From: an uncultured Anaerolineae bacterium
GTDB lineage: Bacteria; Chloroflexota; Anaerolineae; Promineifilales; Promineifilaceae
Reading direction: 5' to 3'
Length of the DNA stretch: 64,000 nucleotides
Assembly: GCA_937943625.1 (NCBI GenBank)
Contig: CALEAD010000016.1
Span: forward strand, 1 to 64,000
Shown here: piece after piece, positions 56,072-64,000 of the stretch
Layout of the letters: each line of letters starts with the position of its first letter
How positions within the stretch are numbered: position 1 is the stretch's first letter
The notes under the pieces: generated by a model
What the model was told of the DNA's origin: nothing
What the model saw: only the letters and a program-made list of their open reading frames with translations
Databases searched by the model: none
Translations under genes and position numbers: made by a program

Positions 56072-56805
56072 TTCGAGGGCACCTGCTGGCAATGTGGCCA
56101 GGGGTCTTCACCCGCCAATAGCGCTGCCACGGCCGCGCTCCCACGGTAATATCCGCGATAGCGGGGCGGCAGCAGCGCCGCAATGTGCGCCATAATCAGA
56201 TGGGTGTAGGCGGCCAGGTCTTGCGCGCGCGCGCGCCGCCCTAGCTCCGGTAAGCAAAATGGTTCGCCAATGCGTACTTCCATGTTTGTGGGGCGCAGGC
56301 GCAGCGCATTGCGAAACAAGACGTCCCCACCCACAATGCCCACTGGCAACACGGGCGCCTGGGCGCGGCTGGCCAGATAGGCCGCACCATCCTTCCCCTG
56401 CATTAATTCTCCCGTAAAGCTGCGCGTGCCCTCTGGCGCCAGGCCAAACACAAGCCCCTCCTCTAATGCCGCCAGCGCCTGTCGCAGCCGGTTACGGTCT
56501 ATCTCATCGCGCTGCACGTAGATGGCTCCCAACCATGCCATAATCGGGCCATAAATGGGATGTGTGCGCCATTTGTCTACGGCAAAAAAGCGCCAACGCA
56601 TTAGCGGAAAGCTGATGAGAAGAACGGGCGTATCGGCCACCGAGGTGTGGTTGAGAACCACTATGTATGGACCCTGGGCCGGTATGTTCTCTTTGCCGGT
56701 GACGCTGATGCGCAGCCGCAAGAGGATGCGCACAATGTGCATGGCGATACGAACGATACGATAACGGAAGAGACGGAAATGGTTTGCAGACATGCTATTG
56801 ACCAT
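56065..56805 (-). CDS. plsC: PlsC-type 1-acylglycerol-3-phosphate acyltransferase
   Basis: 246 residues. Acyl-transfer motif NHTSVAD (HX4D), then FFAVDKWRTHPIYG, VQRDEIDRNRLR, and FGLAPEGTRS (EGTR), in the canonical order. Places an acyl chain on lysophosphatidate in membrane lipid synthesis. ATG 56805 overlaps the stop of the LysM lipoprotein by 11 bases, arguing for coupling; ATG 56793 is the alternative. No ribosome site is seen for either. Confidence 0.92.
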   Translation of the reverse strand: MVNSMSANHFRLFRYRIVRIAMHIVRILLRLRISVTGKENIPAQGPYIVVLNHTSVADTPVLLISFPLMRWRFFAVDKWRTHPIYGPIMAWLGAIYVQRDEIDRNRLRQALAALEEGLVFGLAPEGTRSFTGELMQGKDGAAYLASRAQAPVLPVGIVGGDVLFRNALRLRPTNMEVRIGEPFCLPELGRRARAQDLAAYTHLIMAHIAALLPPRYRGYYRGSAAVAALLAGEDPWPHCQQVPSKS

Positions 56806-57784
56806 TTTCGGCGCACAGAGCGGTGACTAGCAGACTAACGGCCGTTGGCTCTGCGCCAGGCGGAGTGGTAACAAAGTGAAATGGGGCGCGTTCGCCAGGA
56901 GCCAGAGATTGGGGTAAGAGCTGCTGCGCATACCCGCTTATTTGTCCCTGGCTGTCATACAGGGTGAGGATGAGCCGCACGGCCGTTGCCTGGCTTTCGC
57001 CTGCATTTTGCACCCAGCCGCTTACTTCTGCCCATGCGCCATGCGGCGCTACGGCCGTTTCCTGCACCTGCACATCCAGGTAGCGTGTTCCCAGGTCTGT
57101 CACCGACTCTGCCGTGATACGGATGACGCTGGCATGGGCAAAACCAGGGGGCGCATCCGGCAACAGCAAACCGAAGGGGCTGCGCGCGCTAGCAGGAATC
57201 AGGGTTGCAGCCGCCCAGGTTACGGCCGTTTGCAGCAAGGTCCCATCGGCCGCATGCAGGCCAAGCTCCACCTGCACACTTTCCACCAGCCTGTCCCCTT
57301 CATTATACAGTTCTCCCAGCAGCCACAGCCCCCCTGCAGGCGAGCGATAGGCTTGTAGTTGCGCTACTGCCAGACGTGCCGGCGCGGGCGTGCTGGCAGC
57401 AGCCTGCGCCAGAGGCGTGGCCGGCGGTGGCAGGATGATCTCCTGGCCAATTTGCAGCACTTCCGGGCGAATGCCGGGGTTGAGCGCCATGATTTCCGCC
57501 ACTGTGTTCCCCCGCTGAAGGGCAATAGCCAACAGCGTATCACCGGCGACAATGGTGTAGACAATGGGTGTGGCCGAAGGCGTAGGAGAAGGAGGCGGCA
57601 ATGGGGTGACGGTCGTCTGGGGCACAACGGCCGTTGGCGCAGCCCGTGTCACAAACAATACCCCAATCGGTGGCAAGGTAGGCGTAGCCGAAATGGTAGG
57701 AGAGGGCATGGGAGCAACAGATTGACGACACCCTGCCAGCAAACACAGCCCAAGCAGTAGCAAAAAGCGACCCGATTGACTCAC
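56795..57784 (-). CDS. LysM-domain lipoprotein
   Basis: 329 residues. Signal and lipobox (LLLLGLCLLAGC), a Pro/Thr-rich linker, a LysM domain (YTIVAGDTLLAIALQRGNTVAEIMALNPGI split: YTIVAGDTLL, then LNPGIRPEVLQIGQEIILP) and a FxLxAP-like beta domain (RLVESVQVELGLHAADGTLL; VSGWVQNAGES). Likely binds peptidoglycan or other glycans at the cell surface. The GTG at 57784 is chosen: TACAAT ends 6 bases upstream and the product starts directly with a lipoprotein signal, while longer frames prepend 41 odd residues. Confidence 0.85.
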   Translation of the reverse strand: MSQSGRFLLLLGLCLLAGCRQSVAPMPSPTISATPTLPPIGVLFVTRAAPTAVVPQTTVTPLPPPSPTPSATPIVYTIVAGDTLLAIALQRGNTVAEIMALNPGIRPEVLQIGQEIILPPPATPLAQAAASTPAPARLAVAQLQAYRSPAGGLWLLGELYNEGDRLVESVQVELGLHAADGTLLQTAVTWAAATLIPASARSPFGLLLPDAPPGFAHASVIRITAESVTDLGTRYLDVQVQETAVAPHGAWAEVSGWVQNAGESQATAVRLILTLYDSQGQISGYAQQLLPQSLAPGERAPFHFVTTPPGAEPTAVSLLVTALCAENGQ

Positions 57785-57790
57785 AGAAGG

Positions 57791-57820
57791 ATTGTACCGA
57801 TTTTGTGCCCTCTTGGGCAA
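57791..57820 (-). promoter_or_regulatory. Promoter giving a leaderless GTG start
   Basis: TTGCCC (57815-57820) - 18 bases - TACAAT (57791-57796), then 6 bases and GTG 57784. Transcription should start on the codon itself. Confidence 0.6.
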
Positions 57821-57902
57821 CGTGTTAAACTGCTGCCGGTAACCATAGAGGAGGCTTGACCGACTGCGCCAGCCACCTTGCATGAAAATGGAATATAGCT
57901 CA

Positions 57903-57960
57903 GTCATCAGCCGCCTGCTGTCTGCGGTCAGCCGTCTGCGGTCACATACTCAGCAGGAGG
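57903..57960. repeat. GACCGC-family repeat fragment
   Basis: Direct repeat TCTGCGGTCAGCCG / TCTGCGGTCA, just before the ribosome site of the histidine kinase. Confidence 0.55.
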
Positions 57961-57970
57961 CAGGAAGCAA

Positions 57971-60334
57971 ATGCAACAAAAGACATCCATGAACCGACTT
58001 TCTCTTCTGCCACGCTGGAGGTTCCCTTTGCAGGTAGCGCTGCTGTTTGTGGGGCTGTTGCTGGCAATCTGGCTGGTCACGCAACAAGCAGAAGCGCCGC
58101 AGCTTATTTTGCTGCTGCTGTTGGGCGTCATCACCATCAACTTCAAGCTACCACCAGAGCATGGCTCAGTGGGGTTGACGCCGGTAGTAGCGGTCAGCAG
58201 CGTGCTGGTGGTGGGATTGGAAACGGCCGTTCCCCTCTTACTGCTCTGCTTTGTCCTGGCAGAATTGGCGCGCCCATTGTGGAACCCCATGTGGGACCTG
58301 ATGAATGTTGCACGACCATCCTGGCAAGAACGCCTGAGCATTGCCCTGATACACCTGCTGGCACTCATTGCCGCCGGTCAGCTTTATCAACTGGCCGGGG
58401 GCACGGCCCCTTTGGATGAGGCAGGTGCAGAAAATCTGTTTCTCTTGCTACTGCCAGGTATTGCTTATGGGCTGGCCCACATCTTGCTCACCATCCTCAA
58501 TCAACTGCTCATGCGCCGCCCTTTGTATCCATTTTTGCTAAATAACGGCCTGGGGCTGGTAACAACGGCGCTGTTGGCACAACCTTTTGCCATCTTTGGC
58601 GGCATCACTTTCGTGCGCAGTGGGCTGCCATTTTTTGTCATTTTCAGCCTGGGGGTGATGCTGTTTAGCCTGTTGAACTGGCTCTCCTGGCAGCGCCGCT
58701 TTATTGCTGAACAGCAACTGCGCCAGTTTTCCTTGCTGAATGACGTGAGCCTGGCGCTACGTGAACGGCTGGAACTGTCGGTAGTGCTGGCACGCACGCG
58801 CCAGCGCGTGGTAGAGCTGGCCGACATTGACCAATTCGCCACCTGGCTGCAAACGCCCACGGGAGAATGGCTGGCTTACCGGGAAGAAAGCACTGGGCTG
58901 GAAACGGCCGTACCCGATGATTTTACGTGCTGGGTAATGGGCCACAAACGGCCGTTGCACGTTCACCAGCAAAATATGTACCACGCAGGCCGTCATAATT
59001 TGCGCCCGCCTGTCCCCTTGCCTGCGGCCTGGCTGGGGCTGCCGCTGACCGAAGGAGAGCGCGCCATTGGCGTGATGGTGCTCCAACGGCTGCCACCGGG
59101 CCAACCCTTCAGCCGCTGGAGCCAGGAGATGCTGCTGGCGCTGGCGGGGCAAGTCAGCGCCGCCATCCACAACGCGCAGCTATACAGTGAAACACTGCGC
59201 CTCTATAACCTGACCGACGCGGCGTTGGCACAGCGCGTGGAACAGCTTCAGGCCTTGCTCAACAGCGTGCAAGAGGGGGTGATCATGCTAGATCCGACCG
59301 GTCAGGTACTGTTAGTCAATCCCGTGGCGGCGCACCTGCTGCAACAGCCGGTTGACCATTTGCAAGGGAACACGTTGGATTCACCAACGGCCGTTGCCCG
59401 CCTGGGCTACACCCCCGACCAGTGGCAGGCGCGCATCACCCAGCTACAGCATCAGCACTCCTCCCTGCCAGAAAACGACCTTTTCACCCTGCAATCCGGT
59501 GACGACAACACGCTGCGGATTTTTCAGCGCCGTGTTGCGCCTGTGTATGCCCCCGACCGGCAACTGATTGGCTGGCTGTTGGTGCTGCGTGACGTCACCG
59601 AAGAACACACCCTGGCCGAACGGCGCGCTGACCTGACGCGCATGATTGTGCACGACTTGCGCAATCCCCTGACAACCCTGACCAGTACCCTGGAACAATT
59701 GGCAAAGCGGCTGCCTGCGCAAGCTACAACGGCCGATTTACTCCAAAATGCGCAACAAACGTGCAGCGACCTGCTCGATATGGTGGATTCACTGATGGAC
59801 GTAAACCGCATGGAAGCCGGGCAGCTACAGCCGGATGCGGAAGCCATGCACCTGCCACCGCTGGTAGAGCGGGTGCTACACCGCCTGCAACCGCTGGCAG
59901 AGCAGCGGCAGATTACCCTGCGCTATGCGCCCACGGCCGATCTGCCACCCGTTTGGGGCGATGAAGAGCTGTTGCGCCGCGTGCTGCTCAATTTGCTGGA
60001 CAACGCGCTCAAGTTCACCCCCGCAGGTGGACAGATTTCCGTAGCGCTGCAAGCGGAAACGGCCGTCTCCGCCAAACACGAGCCGGGCATTCGCTGCACC
60101 ATTTGTGACAGCGGCCCTGGCATTCCCGCCGAATTCCGCGAGCGTATTTTTGATCGCTTCCTGCGCACCAATCGCGGCGGCGCGCAAGTGCGCGGCACCG
60201 GGCTGGGACTGACTTTTTGCAAAACGGCTGTTGAAGCGCATGGCGGCCGTATTTGGGCCGAAGACGCGCCCGGCGGCGGCAGTTGCTTCATCGTTACCCT
60301 GCCGGGCGTGCCAATTTTTGAGATCAGCGGATAG
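57971..60334 (+). CDS. Membrane sensor histidine kinase (GAF-PAS)
   Basis: 787 residues. AGGAGG ribosome site. About seven transmembrane helices in residues 17-245 form an integral membrane sensor, then a GAF-like domain (about 257-410), a PAS domain (about 424-545, with LLNSVQEGVIMLDPTGQVLL), HisKA with H561 (IVHDLRNPL) and HATPase_c (about 634-780, GPGIPAEFRERIFDRF, GTGLGLTFCK). The signal is unknown. No response regulator is adjacent. A Calvin-unrelated neighbourhood gives no further hint. Confidence 0.92.
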   Translation: MQQKTSMNRLSLLPRWRFPLQVALLFVGLLLAIWLVTQQAEAPQLILLLLLGVITINFKLPPEHGSVGLTPVVAVSSVLVVGLETAVPLLLLCFVLAELARPLWNPMWDLMNVARPSWQERLSIALIHLLALIAAGQLYQLAGGTAPLDEAGAENLFLLLLPGIAYGLAHILLTILNQLLMRRPLYPFLLNNGLGLVTTALLAQPFAIFGGITFVRSGLPFFVIFSLGVMLFSLLNWLSWQRRFIAEQQLRQFSLLNDVSLALRERLELSVVLARTRQRVVELADIDQFATWLQTPTGEWLAYREESTGLETAVPDDFTCWVMGHKRPLHVHQQNMYHAGRHNLRPPVPLPAAWLGLPLTEGERAIGVMVLQRLPPGQPFSRWSQEMLLALAGQVSAAIHNAQLYSETLRLYNLTDAALAQRVEQLQALLNSVQEGVIMLDPTGQVLLVNPVAAHLLQQPVDHLQGNTLDSPTAVARLGYTPDQWQARITQLQHQHSSLPENDLFTLQSGDDNTLRIFQRRVAPVYAPDRQLIGWLLVLRDVTEEHTLAERRADLTRMIVHDLRNPLTTLTSTLEQLAKRLPAQATTADLLQNAQQTCSDLLDMVDSLMDVNRMEAGQLQPDAEAMHLPPLVERVLHRLQPLAEQRQITLRYAPTADLPPVWGDEELLRRVLLNLLDNALKFTPAGGQISVALQAETAVSAKHEPGIRCTICDSGPGIPAEFRERIFDRFLRTNRGGAQVRGTGLGLTFCKTAVEAHGGRIWAEDAPGGGSCFIVTLPGVPIFEISG

Positions 60335-60453
60335 TGGGAAGTGGTTAGAGCGCAGTTAGTTTGTTGCGCAGCTTTTGCTTGTGGTACACTTTTCTCACAG
60401 CTAATGATGCAACCAACTAACCAAGGATCAAACCAACCAACCTACTATCAATC

Positions 60454-61740
60454 ATGGACCCCGACCACCTGCAACAGCTCCTTTCACAAGCAGCGCACGC
60501 TGACAAAGTGGAACGCAATTACGCCCAGGCAGAAAAGCTGTATACGGCCGTTATTGAAACACCCCTGCCTGAAACAGGCATGCTAGGCAACTCAGAACTT
60601 CGCCAGCTTCGCCTGCAAGCGCGCGAACGGCTGGGGGATTTGCTGATACGCCTGGGGCGGCACACAGAAGCAATGGCGCAGTTTGAGGCATACCGCGACG
60701 AAGCAAGAACGCTGGCACAAAAGACCAACGCCCTCTCCCTGATCGGCCGTTTGCTGGTAAGCATGGGGCATCTGCGCGAAGCCAAACCAATCCTGCAAGA
60801 AGCGTTACTCATTGCCAACGACCTGGACATCGAAGTGCAAGCATCAGCCCACTTGGGGATGGGAAACGCCTTGTACGAATCTGGACATCTAGAAGAGGCA
60901 TTGGTACACCTGGATCGCGCCCTGCTAGGGTTTGTCAAATCTGGCGACCGCGAACAGCAGTTGCGCGTGCGCAATTTCCAGGGAATGGCCTACATTCGCC
61001 TAGGTCAAACAGATCAAGCAATCAAAGCATTCCAGAACGGCCTGCGTCTGGCACGGCAAGTCAGCGTGCGCGCCACCGCCATTTTGCTCAACAACCTGGG
61101 AGAAGCGCACCAGAACCTGTTCGACATGGAGCAGGCGCTCATTTACCACGAAGAAGGGATGAGACTTGCCGAAAGCACGCACCTGGCCAGCAATATGGCT
61201 GATTTGTCGCGCAACATGGGCGTGAATCTCGTCTACCTGGGACAGTTGACGGAGGGAATTGCCTACCTCTATCGCGCCCTCAGCCTCAGCGAAGAAGCCG
61301 GGCGCACAACAGTAAAGCTGCAAACGCTATATGCACTCTCTATGGCAGAAGGGCAGGCAGGTAACCTGCCAATGGCGCACACACATGCGCAGGTCTTGCT
61401 AGAGCTGGCACGCGAAAAGCATGCGCGTTCTTATGAGGCAGACGCGCTACACGCCCTGGGCCGTTATTACAAACTGGCAGGGGATGCAGCCCAGGCGGAG
61501 CAGTATTGGCAGCAGGCTTCATTTCTGGCGCACGAAACAGAACAACGCATGTTACTGTGGCAAATTCACGCAGAGATGGCGGAAGTAACCACGCTGCCCG
61601 GTCTAGCCGATGTGCATCGCCGCATTGCCCGGGAAGTGATTGAGCAAATTGCTTACCCGATTGCCGACAAGAAGCTGCGCGAAAAGTTCCTAGCTGCGCC
61701 GCGCGTGCGCGCCCTCATGATGGCGGCTGACGCAGAATGA
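60454..61740 (+). CDS. Tetratricopeptide-repeat protein
   Basis: 428 residues, cytoplasmic. About seven TPR units from residue 50 to 370, for example AHLGMGNALYESGHLEEAL, RNFQGMAYIRLGQTDQAI, LNNLGEAHQNLFDMEQAL and LHALGRYYKLAGDAAQAE, in the 34-residue TPR spacing. No DNA-binding or catalytic domain. Protein-interaction scaffold of unknown partner. No ribosome site; TACTAT ends 5 bases before ATG, so a leaderless start is possible, although a better promoter (TTGTTG-N18-TACACT at about 60361-60390) would give a leader of about 55 bases. The end overlaps the convergent NDH-2 gene by 26 bases. Confidence 0.88.
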   Translation: MDPDHLQQLLSQAAHADKVERNYAQAEKLYTAVIETPLPETGMLGNSELRQLRLQARERLGDLLIRLGRHTEAMAQFEAYRDEARTLAQKTNALSLIGRLLVSMGHLREAKPILQEALLIANDLDIEVQASAHLGMGNALYESGHLEEALVHLDRALLGFVKSGDREQQLRVRNFQGMAYIRLGQTDQAIKAFQNGLRLARQVSVRATAILLNNLGEAHQNLFDMEQALIYHEEGMRLAESTHLASNMADLSRNMGVNLVYLGQLTEGIAYLYRALSLSEEAGRTTVKLQTLYALSMAEGQAGNLPMAHTHAQVLLELAREKHARSYEADALHALGRYYKLAGDAAQAEQYWQQASFLAHETEQRMLLWQIHAEMAEVTTLPGLADVHRRIAREVIEQIAYPIADKKLREKFLAAPRVRALMMAADAE

Positions 61741-62980
61741 TGCGCACAGAACGGTCGTAAGTAAAATAGTTCCACACCCAGCTCAGAAAGACGCTGAGCC
61801 GGTTGCGAAAGCCCAGCAGGGTGACCAGGTGTAGCAATAACCAGGCCAGCCAGGCGGCATAGCCTCTGAGGGGGACGCGATTGTACAGCCAGGCTACGGC
61901 ACGGCTGCGACCAATGGTGGCCATGATGCCCCGGTCATGATAGCGAAAAGGTTGTGGCTCACGGCCGTTTAGCTCTGCGAGAATGTTTTTGGCCGCCAGA
62001 ATCCCCTGCTGTTGCGCCACCGGAATCAGCATCGGATAGGGGTTGCCCTTTTCGTCTTCCAGGTAGGTCATGTCACCAACGGCATAGATGTTGCTGAAGC
62101 CAACCACACGCATGGCAGGCGAAACCGGCAACCGCTGCCCGCGCGCCAGCGGCACACCCAGCAGCTCCGCTAACGGCGAACCGCGCACACCCGCGGCCCA
62201 CACCAACGTGCGCGCCGGAATGTGCGTGCCATCAGCCAGGTGCACGCCCTGCGCACTGGCTTCTGCGACCGGGCTGCCTAGCCGCACGTCTACCCCCAGG
62301 GATTTTAGCTGCCTGGCTGCCGCCTGGCGCAAGTCGGGCGGGTAAGCCCCCAACAGGTAAGGCTGCATTTCAACCAATACCACGCGTGCGTGCAGGCTGC
62401 GCTGGCTGTATTCGCGCGCCAGCACGTGATTGTACAGCTCGTAGATGGCGCCGGCCGTTTCCAGCCCGGTTGGACCGCCACCCACGACGACGATGGTGGT
62501 CATGGCGGCAATTTCGTCAGCGTTCTCGCTCCAGACGGCCTGCTCAAACTGGCTAAGAATGTGATTGCGTAACGCCACCGCATCTTCCAGGCTGTTTAGT
62601 TCCCAAGCATGGGCGCTCAAGGCATCCCGGCCGAAATAGGTGGGCGTGCTACCCGTGGCCAGGATCAGATAGTCATACCGTTCCTGGCGCACCCCAGATG
62701 GGGTTTGAATGGTGACACACTGTTGCGCTGGGGCAACGGCCGTTACCTCCCCCATCAGCACGCGAATGTTGCGCACCTTACGAAAGATCGTGCGCACCGG
62801 ATAAGCGATCTCGCTAGGGTCCAGGCCACAGGTAGCAACCTGATAGAGCAACGGCGTAAAGGTGTGAAAATTACTGCGGTCAATCAGCAAAACCTCCACC
62901 GGCTTGTTTGCCAGCGTCCGTGCGGCAAATAAGCCGCCAAATCCTGCGCCAATGATGAGAATACGAGGAGTTGTCTTCAT
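61715..62980 (-). CDS. ndh: Type II NADH dehydrogenase
   Basis: 421 residues. Two dinucleotide-binding folds: FAD GAGFGGLFAA at the N-terminus, NADH VVVGGGPTGLETAGAI around residue 155. NDH-2 features ASGxTPTYFG-like LATGSTPTYFG, the VWAAGVRGS motif and the YAVGDMTYLED FAD site. Membrane-associated C-terminal helices (WLAWLLLHLVTLLGF) and FDRSVRII end. Transfers electrons from NADH to quinone without pumping protons. AGGA site before the ATG. Confidence 0.93.
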   Translation of the reverse strand: MKTTPRILIIGAGFGGLFAARTLANKPVEVLLIDRSNFHTFTPLLYQVATCGLDPSEIAYPVRTIFRKVRNIRVLMGEVTAVAPAQQCVTIQTPSGVRQERYDYLILATGSTPTYFGRDALSAHAWELNSLEDAVALRNHILSQFEQAVWSENADEIAAMTTIVVVGGGPTGLETAGAIYELYNHVLAREYSQRSLHARVVLVEMQPYLLGAYPPDLRQAAARQLKSLGVDVRLGSPVAEASAQGVHLADGTHIPARTLVWAAGVRGSPLAELLGVPLARGQRLPVSPAMRVVGFSNIYAVGDMTYLEDEKGNPYPMLIPVAQQQGILAAKNILAELNGREPQPFRYHDRGIMATIGRSRAVAWLYNRVPLRGYAAWLAWLLLHLVTLLGFRNRLSVFLSWVWNYFTYDRSVRIILRQPPS

Positions 62981-63444
62981 AACGGTGTCCTTTTAGCTTA
63001 TCAGCATTTTAGCCTCTCAGCCAGTCAGTTGGCCAGTTCAGCAGCCACCAGCAAGCACACCGTAAAATATCGCTGCCGTTAGGGCTGAAGGTGACGCGCC
63101 TGCACAGCGTCGTTCGCTCCATCGGTAAAAGAGCCGGTCAGGGCGACAGCGGCAAATACACCGTTTATAGGGCCGACGGCGGCGTGACGCTGCATTGGCG
63201 TTACCACCCCATCCGCTTGTGGGAAATGACGGCCGCAAATCTGCTACAACTAGAAGAGCTGGCGTTGACCGCTCTGGTGTGTCTAATGCGGCTTAAGGTG
63301 ACTTCCAACACCGTATTCTGCACTCACCAACATTCAATACATCACCCACACTGGTCATGGGTAGACGATTGCCACATGCGCGAACAATGACCACGACTTC
63401 GCTCTCACAGAACCCAATAGTCATCACACCCTGGTATTTCTCGC
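62981..63444. other. Intergenic region without a supported gene
   Basis: A 464-base stretch, ending at the GNAT promoter. One plus-strand reading frame (63091-63390) contains GKRAGQGDSGKYTVYRADGG but no ribosome site and no family I can name. It could be a relic of a longer surface-protein gene. No repeat-family member is seen. Confidence 0.4.
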
Positions 63445-63473
63445 TTGACAATTTACACACGACCGATTAACGT
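63445..63473 (+). promoter_or_regulatory. Candidate promoter of the GNAT gene
   Basis: Consensus TTGACA (63445-63450) - 17 bases - TAACGT, 6 bases before ATG 63480. The -10 is poor, the -35 perfect; a leaderless start fits. Confidence 0.4.
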
Positions 63474-63479
63474 ACCTCT

Positions 63480-63944
63480 ATGAGCAGTATAGGGTACACG
63501 CTGCGACTAGCGGTGGAGCAAGACCACGACTTTTTGTACCAGCTTCACGTGGCAACCATGCAAACGTATGTTTCGGCCATGTGGGGCTGGCACGAAGAGT
63601 GGCAACGGGAATACTTTGACCGCAAGTGGAACCCAAGCGCCTTTCAAGTCATTCAGGTTGCGGGGCAAGATGCAGGCGTGCTGGTGATGCATTGGCAGGA
63701 AAATGAGGGGGTGCTGGAGCTGATTGAGCTGTTGCCCGAATTTCAACATCATGGCGTAGGTACGGCCGTTATCCAAGACCTGCAACAACAAGCCCAGGCA
63801 CGCCATCTCCCCATTACCCTGTACGTCCTCAAGAGCAACAAACCGGCGCGCCGCCTGTACGAGCGCCTCGGCTTTACAATTAGCGAAGAAAGACCAGACC
63901 GTTTTGTGATGGTCTGGCACAGCCAGGAACAGGAGAGTTTATGA
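63480..63944 (+). CDS. GNAT-family N-acetyltransferase
   Basis: 154 residues, single Gcn5-type domain. The acetyl-CoA-binding segment LIELLPEFQHHGVGTAVIQDLQQQA corresponds to motif A (Q/RxxGxG/A), followed by LYVLKSNKPARRLYERLGF. The acceptor is unknown; amino acid, aminoglycoside-like or protein N-terminal acetylation are all open. The stop overlaps the start of the next gene by 4 bases (ATGA), so the two are translationally coupled. Confidence 0.9.
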   Translation: MSSIGYTLRLAVEQDHDFLYQLHVATMQTYVSAMWGWHEEWQREYFDRKWNPSAFQVIQVAGQDAGVLVMHWQENEGVLELIELLPEFQHHGVGTAVIQDLQQQAQARHLPITLYVLKSNKPARRLYERLGFTISEERPDRFVMVWHSQEQESL

Positions 63945-64000
63945 GCGAGGCATCGCGACCCAACGTATTGGTGTGTGACCCGCTGGCCGCAGAAGGGCTG
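63941..64000 (+). CDS. serA: Start of D-3-phosphoglycerate dehydrogenase (partial)
   Basis: The first 20 codons only, cut by the window end. The residues NVLVCDPLAAEGL match the first strand and helix of SerA-type dehydrogenases (VLVADPIAxEGL), which oxidise 3-phosphoglycerate, the RuBisCO product, at the head of serine synthesis. An AGGAG site lies 6 bases upstream inside the GNAT gene. Other D-2-hydroxyacid dehydrogenases start similarly. Confidence 0.55.
   Translation, partial: MSEASRPNVLVCDPLAAEGL

Noticed and set aside
63091..63390. 99-codon plus-strand frame upstream of the GNAT gene
   Set aside because: No ribosome site, no family, His/Trp-rich tail; possibly a relic but not supportable as a gene.

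Overview
The window looks like a chromosomal segment of a filamentous or anaerobic-lineage Chloroflexota bacterium (Anaerolineae/Caldilineae/Ardenticatenia side), probably close to 'Candidatus Promineofilum'. This rests on three things: a form I RuBisCO large subunit with no small-subunit gene beside it (the trait of the form I' clade known from that lineage), large secreted proteins that end in a YLPL-type tail, and multi-GAF kinases. Base composition is moderately GC-rich and uniform. I see no phage, insertion sequence, CRISPR array, tRNA or rRNA. The taxon is an inference and needs a marker-gene tree.

Layout. 1-8.2 kb: DUF4332 protein, SppA protease, NAD synthase, a secreted subtilase, a quinate-dehydrogenase-like protein and a MobA-like nucleotidyltransferase. 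8.5-17.2 kb: an unusually long SecA, a soluble five-GAF histidine kinase and adenosine deaminase. 17.4-23.3 kb: a decayed alpha/beta hydrolase, a membrane glycosyltransferase-like protein, a PEP-synthase/rifampicin-phosphotransferase-like protein and a YhhN membrane protein. 23.9-32.8 kb: a Calvin-cycle island. It has class II aldolase on the plus strand, convergent with a minus-strand run of two-component kinase, NarL-type regulator, RuBisCO large subunit, phosphoribulokinase, transketolase, ribulose-phosphate epimerase and a CbbY-like phosphatase. 33.1-39.1 kb: a sarcosine-oxidase-like flavoenzyme, a secreted M14 carboxypeptidase with four PKD domains and an M24 peptidase. 39.1-51.1 kb, nearly all minus strand: paired CNNM/CorC transport proteins, a receiver/roadblock/Y1-transposase-like fusion, a secreted nuclease, an SPFH-HTH fusion, a solute-binding lipoprotein, a glycosidase and a nucleotidyltransferase-like protein. 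51.3-64 kb: nucleotide-sugar epimerase, TlyA methyltransferase, small metabolic and zinc-ribbon proteins, PlsC acyltransferase, a LysM lipoprotein, a membrane histidine kinase, a TPR protein, NDH-2, a GNAT acetyltransferase and the first codons of a probable serA.

Working together: prk, RuBisCO, tkt, rpe and fba supply the ribulose-bisphosphate regeneration and carboxylation core, and the CbbY-like phosphatase probably removes inhibitory sugar bisphosphates. The upstream two-component pair is the obvious candidate regulator, since no LysR-type CbbR is present.

Genome-scale features: (i) the palindrome ACGGCCGT (often AACGGCCGTT) occurs about 100 times by my count in 64 kb, in coding sequence in several frames, as a HIP1-like highly iterated palindrome; (ii) at least a dozen intergenic GACCGC/GCGGTC inverted-repeat elements lie between genes; (iii) several genes have a TANAAT-type -10 box only 6-8 nt before the start codon, suggesting leaderless mRNAs.
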